A DNA stretch of 47,430 nucleotides from Thalassiosira profunda (taxonomy: Eukaryota; Bacillariophyta; Thalassiosirophyceae; Thalassiosirales; Thalassiosiraceae): the NCBI GenBank assembly GCA_036939355.1, contig JALLAP010000014.1, positions 1 to 47,430 on the forward strand, given 5' to 3'. Below are positions 9,955 to 17,252 of this stretch, in pieces. Within the stretch, counting starts at the first letter, position 1, and each line of letters opens with the position of its first letter. The translations under genes were made by a program, and so were the position numbers. The notes under the pieces are model-generated. The model worked only from the letters and a program-made list of their open reading frames with translations. It had not been told where the DNA came from and made no database searches.

Positions 9955-10439
9955 GTTAGCTGCTCATGCCCAGTTGAGGTCAAGGCGAGCACCAGTCGAC
10001 GCCTCCAGAGGAAAAGACTGACTCAACTCAAGAGGCGAACCCGGCCGCGTTGGTACAGTTTCCGCAGACTACTGGTCCGGTAGATGCCCTCGGTTGACAG
10101 TTAGACGCTCGCACAGCGAAAGGTTTGCCAGAGGAGCACGAGAATCCTTGCTGCTTTTGAAATTCAAACTCTCATCCTTTTGGAATTTTGAATTGCAATT
10201 TTGAAAAGACTGGCGGCGCCACGGTGCAACAAACCGCTCGAGCCGGCTCGCACTACCCATTCAGTGGCTCGCAGCTCTCTGGGCAAGGGAGCGGCAGGAC
10301 TTCTGCTTGGCTCTCTGGTGGGATCAAGCCAAGCAATGAACTGACTGCACTCACGGAGGCCGTAGGCGACCGGGCGATTTGCCGTGGCCGAGGAGTCCCC
10401 CGCCGCTTTGCAGCCCCGCGGCTCGCAGCTCATTCCAGG

Positions 10440-12200
10440 ATGTCCGACAACGGTTCGGACAACGAGAACTGGGTGCTGGGAGTGACGCTGGGCCTGTTGG
10501 GCAGCATCGCAATCAATACGGGCAACAACATCCAGTCGCTTGGCCTGAAAGCACTCGACGCCCAGAACAAGATTGAGCCAGAGCCGGCGACCGAAGTGCG
10601 GCGTTCGTCCCTCCCCTCCCTGCCGTGGCTGACCCCACCAAAGGGAGGTCGCACTCCCCTGAATAGAAAGTCGTGGCTCAGCCCGTCGAGGGCGCGGACT
10701 GCTCCGCTTGAGATCGACGATCGCTCGGAAAATGAGTTTGTCGTCGTGCCGGTGGCCAAGAAGACCCCCGTGCAGTCCATCACGTGGGTTCTGGGCACAA
10801 TTGTGTTCGTGTCGGGCTCCCTCCTGAACTTTGCTTCGTATGCCTTTGCGGCGCAGTCGCTGCTCGCCTCGCTGGAGTCGGTGCAGTTCGTGACCAACTT
10901 GCTCTTTGGCCGCTTCCTCCTCGGTGCTCATGTGACGCAGTCAATGCTGGCGGGCACTTGTCTCGCCGTCACGGGCACCGTCATGGCCGTGCAGTTCAGC
11001 TCCAAGGAGACGCTTGACTTGAACACGAGTGAGATCAAGGACCTCTACCACAACCGCTTTTACCAAGCCTATCTCGCGGTCGCAGGCGTGCTGATCGTGG
11101 TGCTGAAATTGGTGTACAAGAAGCTGACCGACCGAAAGAAGGCCAACAGGCCCGTCAAGCACAGCGACACGATACTGCCCAGCGTGTACTCCGTGTCGAG
11201 CGCCCTTTTCGGCACACAATCAGTCGTCCAGGCCAAGGTCCTCGCCGAGCTCCTGGCCGTCCACAGCAGCGGCGAGGAGAACATCTTCGAGAGCTGGTTC
11301 ACCTACGTGACGCTGTTCGTGTGGATTGTGACCGTCCTGGTGTGGCTGAAGCGCCTCAACGACGCCTTGAAGGTCTTTGACCCGCTGTTTATCATTCCAC
11401 AGTTGCAGTGCTGCTTCATCTTCTTCGCCATCGTCTCGGGCGGCATCTTCTTCAAGGAGTTCAACGCCTTCAACCTGCGACAGTGGTTTGGCTTTTGGTT
11501 CGGCATCGTTGTCATGTTCTCCGGCCTGATTTTGCTAATCCCCAAGCCCAAGAGCACCAAGGACGACGAGCTCCACCGACAACTCGTGAATCTGCTGCTG
11601 GAGAAGCGGAGCCTTTCGCATCTGAGCGTGGAGCGCACGCCTCGCAGCCCCGCACCGACGCCGAACCACAGCCTCGTCCCAGCCGACGACGCCAGCGGCG
11701 AGGGCGAGCAGAGGCGATCGCCGCGCCTCTCCAAGGAGAACCTCACGAGCATCGCGTTGGACGCCGTCAAGGACATGTTCAGCGGCGACCCGAGCGCGAG
11801 GGCGCTCTCCGAGGTCATGGTCCAGAATTCCGTCAGCGAGGGCGACCGACGCCGCCGGCGGAACGCGCTGGAGAAGCTCCTGACTCTGATCAGGGACAAC
11901 CCGATATCCACAGACGGATCGTACAACGCCGAGATCACCGGCCTCATCCAGGAGCTGCAATTGGACGTGCCCCTCTCCCCCGCGCCCGGCCCCGACATCC
12001 GGGACATGGCCAAGCACCACAGCTTGACCCAGGAGCGACTGCGCGCATCGATTTTGTTCGAGATAGAGAAAAATCTGAGCCCCCAGCCCAAGACGCCCCC
12101 GCGCGAGCTGACGCTGAGGGCCGGCAATCGGACGCCCACCCGGACGCCCACTCGGACGCCGGAGGGGCCCAAGTCGAATCAGATTGCCAGCCTCGCTTGA
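10440..12200 (+). CDS. NIPA-family magnesium transporter (586 aa)
   Basis: Single exon. The frame is open upstream, but the ATG at 10440 starts directly before the conserved first membrane segment (WVLGVTLGLLGSIAINTGNN), so I use it. The hallmark of the Mg_trans_NIPA (DUF803) family is clear: an 'N-x-G-x-N-x-Q' turn after helix 1, then after a 70-residue polar insertion a helix pair with LGTIVFVSGSLLNFASYAFA and the SLESVQFVTNLLFGRF motif, then paired helices to about residue 370. Family members transport Mg2+ across endosomal and plasma membranes. The C-terminal 200 residues are hydrophilic, rich in S, P, R and T, and end in TPTRTPTRTP repeats, longer than in animal NIPA proteins. Its stop lies only 18 bp from the convergent stop of ATG10. 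Confidence 0.9.
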   Translation: MSDNGSDNENWVLGVTLGLLGSIAINTGNNIQSLGLKALDAQNKIEPEPATEVRRSSLPSLPWLTPPKGGRTPLNRKSWLSPSRARTAPLEIDDRSENEFVVVPVAKKTPVQSITWVLGTIVFVSGSLLNFASYAFAAQSLLASLESVQFVTNLLFGRFLLGAHVTQSMLAGTCLAVTGTVMAVQFSSKETLDLNTSEIKDLYHNRFYQAYLAVAGVLIVVLKLVYKKLTDRKKANRPVKHSDTILPSVYSVSSALFGTQSVVQAKVLAELLAVHSSGEENIFESWFTYVTLFVWIVTVLVWLKRLNDALKVFDPLFIIPQLQCCFIFFAIVSGGIFFKEFNAFNLRQWFGFWFGIVVMFSGLILLIPKPKSTKDDELHRQLVNLLLEKRSLSHLSVERTPRSPAPTPNHSLVPADDASGEGEQRRSPRLSKENLTSIALDAVKDMFSGDPSARALSEVMVQNSVSEGDRRRRRNALEKLLTLIRDNPISTDGSYNAEITGLIQELQLDVPLSPAPGPDIRDMAKHHSLTQERLRASILFEIEKNLSPQPKTPPRELTLRAGNRTPTRTPTRTPEGPKSNQIASLA

Positions 12201-12218
12201 ATGGATAACGCATCTAGC

Positions 12219-13004
12219 TCAACTCCCTTGTTCTCTGGCATCATTTGCATCCACGCCTTTTGCGTTTGCCATGTCCTTCGCCAGTCTGCAAAACACCTCG
12301 GGCGGTATCCGGCATCCCACCACTGGCAGTATCATCGATATCCAGCTCAGCAGCGGACATCCTCCACCACCATCACCCTGGTCCCCGCTTTGGGCGAGCA
12401 GCAACTCCATTCTCTCGGCCGTTCTGCAGGGATGCAAAAAGTAGGAGGGCTTCCCCGACATCGGATGCTCCTCCTGTGAGACGAACTCCCACAGTTCCTC
12501 CTCGCTCCATTCGTCCCCATCTTTGTTCGTTAGTGTGTGGCTGCTCAGCAGAATGTCCAGCACCTCCGCGCGACACAACGTGGTTCCATCCGGACGATTG
12601 CAGGTGAAATACAAAGTTGGGACCCGCCACGTCGCGTGAAAGACGACGCTGAAGCTCCACTCGGTGCACTCGCCCCCATTTGCAATTGCAGTGGATGTCT
12701 GCTCGCAATCGGCAGATATCACCTCATTACAATCGATTTCCTCGCGTTCCTCCTCGCCATCATCATAAAAGGGCGCCCTCGATGGCGGATCAAGCGTCCT
12801 GGAAGGCATCAGCACCGGAGGGTGGAGGAGGTACCCACCACACCCCTCGCCCATCACACCACATGTCCCCTCTTCAAAGGTCCAGTGCCGCAGCTCCACC
12901 AAATCAGACGCCAGCGGCCCATCCGATGCCCCGCCGCCGACGACGGCCCGCCGCTGCGCCACCACCAGCGCCTTTGCGGCGGGGCGGAAGTCCCACTCGA
13001 CCAT
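12219..13004 (-). CDS. ATG10: ATG10-like E2 enzyme of autophagy (261 aa)
   Basis: The first true ATG in frame is at 13004 (MVEWDFRPAAK); codons upstream begin only with GTG. Residues 115-240 carry the autophagy E2 signature: WSFSVVFHATWRVPTLYF, a QEEHPMSGKPSYFLHPCRT catalytic block with the active Cys at about residue 193, and LLSWISMILPVVGCRIP. ATG10 is the E2-like enzyme that takes ATG12 from ATG7 and conjugates it to ATG5, a step needed for phagophore growth. The 'EHP.xG.P.F.LHPC.T' block and the 'S.V.PVVG' end fit ATG10 better than ATG3. Two acidic, less conserved inserts (about residues 75-105 and 150-165) lie between conserved parts. It converges with the NIPA gene. Confidence 0.88.
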   Translation of the reverse strand: MVEWDFRPAAKALVVAQRRAVVGGGASDGPLASDLVELRHWTFEEGTCGVMGEGCGGYLLHPPVLMPSRTLDPPSRAPFYDDGEEEREEIDCNEVISADCEQTSTAIANGGECTEWSFSVVFHATWRVPTLYFTCNRPDGTTLCRAEVLDILLSSHTLTNKDGDEWSEEELWEFVSQEEHPMSGKPSYFLHPCRTAERMELLLAQSGDQGDGGGGCPLLSWISMILPVVGCRIPPEVFCRLAKDMANAKGVDANDAREQGS

Positions 13005-13475
13005 GATTGATTGGGCACTCACTTCCCCCCTCAGGGAGAGGAGAGAGGAGATAGCACTGCCTTAGCTATGATGCGTACTACTACGGCTAGGTACAATACT
13101 CCCAAAACTGATTGGTGTCGTCTGAGAGGGTAGAGCTATGGTATTAAACGAGACGCCGATCGACGAAAGGGACACGCGCGCGCTCCGTGGTCCGACGATG
13201 GCGGCGAGTGTATGGTACTGCTGGATAGAAGCTAGCCAGAAGGAACAAAATGATTTCGAGGAAGGGTTGCTTGAACAAAAGAAATTCTTCGTATCTGACA
13301 ACATGTTCATCTTTCGCAGTCAGCGGCAGCCACCATCACAACTCCAAGTCGAGATGATCGTCGATTCTGCTCCCCTCCGCCAGATCTGTACACGCAAATG
13401 CAATTCCGATGCATGAATCAAAGAGCGCCACCCAACTCCAAGCCAGGTACACGTCGCTCCGCTGCCTCCCAGTGT

Positions 13476-14576
13476 TTAGTGGTCGTCCGAACTATCCCCC
13501 GTCGCGCCGGCAGCTCCGCCCGGGTTGCAGCACATACAATTTTCGGATTTGTGGGACTCGATATCGACCACATCAATGACATTGCCGCGAACATTCATCT
13601 CCAACGCAAGAGGAGACTCGAAGCCGTAGACCCGCCGCTGCCCGTAGAGGAACACATTCTTGCTCCGCTCCTCTCCAAAGTCAAGGTCGCATTCCTCAAA
13701 TGCTTTGGATATCATGGTCGTCATGTCGGCAAGAATCAGGCGCTTGTTTCCGGAGGAGAAGCGAATAGTGACAGCGACCTTGTCGGGGTGAATCGCCCGG
13801 ATCTCTGCGCCATCCTCAATGCCCAACCGAATGCAGGTATCGTCGCGTTTGATAAGCTTGCCATTGAACACGAACTGAAGCTTCTCGATATCTTCCTCCG
13901 ACATCTTGATGTATTGGTCCTCCACCTCCCTCAGTTCTTGGCAGTAAGCGTCCATGATGTTCGAAAGAGGCGTCCTCCTGTTGACATCGCCAGTATCAAT
14001 ATCTCCAAGCTGATTCTGCACATCGATCGAAATATCATCCCAGAGCTCAGCATCGTACGAGCCGAAGCGTTCTTTCAACGCCTCCCTCGTAGCCGCAATC
14101 AAACGCTGGCGCTCTTCCACTGCGATCCGCCTGCCGAAACTCAGAACGTGGCCAAGTAGATCCCTCATGTCAGTGGAGTAATCGTCCATTCCGCGATGCT
14201 CTTCCCACATAGAAAATACGGGCCAGCAGGGAAACAACTTCGATTCGTCCCAGTCTTCATGCTCCTTTTTGAGGATGAGGAAGTGGCGATACGACGCCAA
14301 AATCCGCTTCGTCTCGGCCCGATCCCACCCGTACTCCTTCATGCATTTCTCGATCAATGCGGCCGCCTTCTCCACGTTGATGGCCCACCAGTTCTGCTCG
14401 TGCACGTCGTCCGTCTCGGCCTCCTGCAGGAGCGACTCCCGGCCGTTGGTATCTGCAGGCCGATTTTCCTTGTCGTTGGGATTCGACGGGGGTTTCGCCC
14501 CGGCCTTCGTGCGGGTGCTCTTGCGGAGGGGGGCGGGCTTTGCGCCCGCCTTGCGATTGGATTTGGTCGGGGCCAT
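13476..14576 (-). CDS. Double ubiquitin/SUMO-like-fold protein, lineage-specific (366 aa)
   Basis: The ATG at 14576 lies in a good context (AAAATGGCC); the frame extends upstream only through a TTG. Residues 1-40 are Lys/Arg-rich and disordered, suggesting a nuclear protein. Residues 60-150 form a Trp-rich helical domain (NWWAINVEKAAALIEKCMKE, then SKLFPCWPVFSMWEEHRGMD and DYSTDMRDLLGHVLSFG). It resembles a domain I recall in diatom proteins with 'PSP.VD.MWH.HI...' motifs. Residues about 223-262 contain LQFVFNGKLI and GIEDGAEIRAI, the 'F.F.G..I...DT...L.IEDG..I.A' pattern of SUMO/Rad60-type folds. A second ubiquitin-like segment follows (VAVTIRFSSGNKRLIL to EMNVRGNVIDVVDI). There is no C-terminal diglycine; the end is a Cys/Gly/Asp tail. 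Probably an adaptor, not a conjugated modifier. Confidence 0.7.
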   Translation of the reverse strand: MAPTKSNRKAGAKPAPLRKSTRTKAGAKPPSNPNDKENRPADTNGRESLLQEAETDDVHEQNWWAINVEKAAALIEKCMKEYGWDRAETKRILASYRHFLILKKEHEDWDESKLFPCWPVFSMWEEHRGMDDYSTDMRDLLGHVLSFGRRIAVEERQRLIAATREALKERFGSYDAELWDDISIDVQNQLGDIDTGDVNRRTPLSNIMDAYCQELREVEDQYIKMSEEDIEKLQFVFNGKLIKRDDTCIRLGIEDGAEIRAIHPDKVAVTIRFSSGNKRLILADMTTMISKAFEECDLDFGEERSKNVFLYGQRRVYGFESPLALEMNVRGNVIDVVDIESHKSENCMCCNPGGAAGATGDSSDDH

Positions 14577-15052
14577 TTTTGCTAGCTTTGATGGCAAGCG
14601 GCGCGGGTGTTATAATTGGAGAGGAAGGCGTCAGTGATAGTGGCGAGCCAGCAATGAGAGAGGGAATATGATAGTCAGCAGGGGGGAGTTGTCTCCACAT
14701 CCGATGATGGCTGTGAGTGCAGCGCGAGAGGCCACGCCCCGCGTCCAATGACGCACGCGAGTTGATGGTTGGGAGCGCGCGCTCACCGCGGAATTGGCGG
14801 CGGCCGCAAGCCATCCAGCGCCATCCCCTGCACTCGGAGACGTCCCGACCGGTCCACGCACCTTATTCCACTGGACGACCGTCGCTCCGCTTGCCGAGCG
14901 GGGTTGGAGGGGAAGGGGTGGAGCAGGGAGGGAGTGGAGGGGGGAGGAGCAGGGTGGAGCTACGTAGGTCACTTTTACTACGTATCCAGGTAGGTAACCA
15001 CCCTCTTCTCCTTCCAGCTCCCTTCATTCCCGCTCTCCGGCAAGCAACGACG

Positions 15053-16276
15053 ATGGCCTCCTTGAGCACCCTCGACGACGACCTCGTCGTCTCCGTCGCC
15101 TCCTACGGGACGCCGGAGGATCTCCTCAACTTGGCTCTGACGTGCCGCCGCCTCGGGTCGAAAATGGGGGCGGCCACTCAGCGGGAATGGCGGGCGTTGG
15201 CGAGGGACGCGAAGAGGCAGAAGACGAGCCTCCGCCTGCCGTGCCGCGAGTGGTCGTTGGCGAACGAGGCGGCGAGGCGCGTCATGGATAAATCCATTAC
15301 CGTTGAGGAGAGGGTATGTTTGCCGCTGCGCGATGGAGAGAGCTGGATGGGTCGCTATCACGAGTTGATAATGCTCCGTCGTCCTTTGGCGTTCGATCAG
15401 CTCGGAGCGCGAGGTGGCGTCTATTTCCCGAGCGAGGACGAATCAGAGGTACGAATAGAAAAGGGCGACTATGACGTTGGTTATCTAGGTTATTGCACTG
15501 TAATGAGCAGCCACATCATGCGAGCCGGGAAACACTACGCATCGTTCAGTGGCAGCGATCACGTCAGGGTTGGAGTCTTTCGTCCAACCACGAACGCCCA
15601 ACTGAAAAGCGAAGGGCATTACAGTACACTGCTTAGATCTATCAATGAACGATGGGGTGGTAGGGATGTCAACTATTGCGCAGTTGATTTTACTGAGGGC
15701 TGTTGCTGTTGGAGTGGCCAGGGGCGAGGTGGCGTCTATTTCCCGAGCGAGGACGAATCAGAGGTACGAATAGAAAAGGGCGACTATGACGTTGGTTATC
15801 TAGGTTATTGCACTGTAATGAGCAGCCACATCATGCGAGCCGGGAAACACTACGCATCGTTCAGTGGCAGCGATCACGTCAGGGTTGGAGTCTTTCGTCC
15901 AACCACGAACGCCCAACTGAAAAGCGAAGGGCATTACAGTACACTGCTTAGATCTATCAATGAACGATGGGGTGGTAGGGATGTCAACTATTGCGCAGTT
16001 GATTTTACTGAGGGCTGTTGCTGTTGGAGTGGCCAGGGAGTCCGTAGTCACTTGAGATGGGATCACTGCTCCTGGCTGGGCCAGGAGGCATTCGAGGAAA
16101 ACGATACTGCCGGGCTGCTTCTCGATCTGGACGAGGGCACACTGACCGTCTACAAAAATGGGAGAAAATTGGGGATAATGAAAAGCGGTCACACAGGGGA
16201 GTATTGCTGGGGAGCGAGCCTGTCAGACATTGAAGATCAATATGTGAAGATCTCCCGCGGTGCCATCCCTGAATAG
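15053..16276 (+). CDS. F-box-like N-terminus plus SPRY domain, internally duplicated (407 aa as assembled)
   Basis: The ATG at 15053 starts MASLSTLDDDLVVSVASYG, followed by TPEDLLNLALTCRRLG, an F-box-like helix pair (D-L-L-N-L-A-L-T-C-R-R-L). From about residue 120 there is a SPRY-type sandwich: a VYFPSEDESEVRIEKGDY strand, IMRAGKHYASF, VRVGVFRP, then GLLLDLDEGTLTVYKNGRKL, MKSGHTGEYCWG and a terminal strand. In diatoms such SPRY proteins are numerous. The segment for residues about 119-223 is repeated perfectly at 224-328 because of a 315-bp tandem duplication. A SPRY fold needs only one copy, so the ancestral protein was probably about 302 residues. The duplication is in frame and keeps the ORF intact. 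If the F-box call is right, it would be a substrate-recognition subunit of an SCF ubiquitin ligase; that is inference. Confidence 0.8.
   Translation: MASLSTLDDDLVVSVASYGTPEDLLNLALTCRRLGSKMGAATQREWRALARDAKRQKTSLRLPCREWSLANEAARRVMDKSITVEERVCLPLRDGESWMGRYHELIMLRRPLAFDQLGARGGVYFPSEDESEVRIEKGDYDVGYLGYCTVMSSHIMRAGKHYASFSGSDHVRVGVFRPTTNAQLKSEGHYSTLLRSINERWGGRDVNYCAVDFTEGCCCWSGQGRGGVYFPSEDESEVRIEKGDYDVGYLGYCTVMSSHIMRAGKHYASFSGSDHVRVGVFRPTTNAQLKSEGHYSTLLRSINERWGGRDVNYCAVDFTEGCCCWSGQGVRSHLRWDHCSWLGQEAFEENDTAGLLLDLDEGTLTVYKNGRKLGIMKSGHTGEYCWGASLSDIEDQYVKISRGAIPE
15409..16038 (+). repeat. Perfect 315-bp tandem duplication inside the SPRY gene
   Basis: Copy 1 is 15409-15723 and copy 2 is 15724-16038. I see no mismatch between them; identity ends sharply at both sides (15408 C versus 15723 G; 15724 G versus 16039 A). 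The unit is exactly 105 codons. Complete identity means either a very recent event or an assembly error. Confidence 0.95.
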
Positions 16277-16345
16277 ACAATAGCTCAGGTGGCATTCATA
16301 ATACAATGCAGAGACATCACAACTCCGATACAATACGCATCAAAT

Positions 16346-17107
16346 TCAGCCGGACCGCAACCCGCCCAAGAATCCCATCCCAAACCCCCCGCCGCTCGCC
16401 GCCAAGCTCTTCCCGTTCTCCTCCAGCCCGAACCCCGCCACCTTCCGCACCTCGTCCAGCGCGCTCTTCAAATCCTCGGCGTCCACCACCCCGTTGTTGT
16501 TTCTGTCCAGCACCGCCTCCACCTCCCTCTGCAATTTGTCGTGATGGACGTCAACGTAGCCATGGTAGGCCAAGGTTTGCAGCGCCAGAAATCCCGCGCC
16601 CAGAGCAATCGAGGCCACTTTGCCGATCTTCTTCAGCGCCAAACCGGAAAAGTAGCCGGCGAAGAACCCGTAGGAAATGTCGGTGGGAATGCCGGATGCA
16701 ATTGCAGCCGAAATTTGCGATCCCAGCGCGGTGGCCGCGGCGTTCACCGCCTCGTTATTGCTCAGATCGGGAAGCGATTGGGACTCCATCACGGCCCTGA
16801 TTTTGGCAATGAAGTCGTCGTCGCCGCTGTTTTTGTCGCCGCCATCGCAGAGGGCTGACGTGGCGGTGGCGTGAAGCGCCGAGTAGGACAGGGAGGCGAC
16901 GAGGCCGGCCGCGGCCCGCCGTCCGAATCCGCGCCCGAATTCCAACGGCTGCACAAGACGTGCTGCGGATGATGTCGACGCGCTTTGAACGCTGTTTCGC
17001 GAAAATATTTGCGCAGAGCGGCGGGCGGCCATCCCCTCCCGCTGAGGAGCGAGGGCGAGGGCGGCGGATGGCCTGAGGAGGGTCCGGGACGATAGGAGCG
17101 GCGTCAT
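16346..17107 (-). CDS. FUN14-domain mitochondrial protein fused to an EF-hand (253 aa)
   Basis: The first 85 residues are rich in R, S and A with almost no acidic residues, the character of a mitochondrial presequence. Residues about 125-190 match the FUN14 family: a small-residue helix, IPTDISYGFFAGYFSGLALKK, then a second helix IALGAGFLALQTLAYHGY followed by VDVHHDKLQ. FUN14/FUNDC proteins are outer mitochondrial membrane proteins, in animals mitophagy receptors that also act at ER-mitochondria contacts. Residues 201-212 (DRNNNGVVDAED) form an EF-hand loop with ligands at positions 1, 3, 5 and 9 and Asp instead of Glu at 12, flanked by helices. The tail is Gly-rich. The EF-hand suggests Ca2+ control, not known from animal FUNDC1. 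It converges with the SPRY gene (70 bp) and diverges from the K+ channel gene (145 bp between starts). Confidence 0.85.
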   Translation of the reverse strand: MTPLLSSRTLLRPSAALALAPQREGMAARRSAQIFSRNSVQSASTSSAARLVQPLEFGRGFGRRAAAGLVASLSYSALHATATSALCDGGDKNSGDDDFIAKIRAVMESQSLPDLSNNEAVNAAATALGSQISAAIASGIPTDISYGFFAGYFSGLALKKIGKVASIALGAGFLALQTLAYHGYVDVHHDKLQREVEAVLDRNNNGVVDAEDLKSALDEVRKVAGFGLEENGKSLAASGGGFGMGFLGGLRSG

Positions 17108-17252
17108 CGTGTCGAGTTCTATTCTGTGAGATCTTTATTTGCAAAGATTTGCGTGGCTAAACAAGATGGGTACGTACGAGCCTACCTACCTATCAGAGTG
17201 TCTAGAGTGACGCTCGGTGAATCGGGAAGGTGCAGTGGAGGTGAGGTGCACC

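Noticed and set aside
12373..12708. Alternative minus frame over ATG10
   Set aside because: Shadow frame; the ATG10 catalytic block is intact in the main frame.
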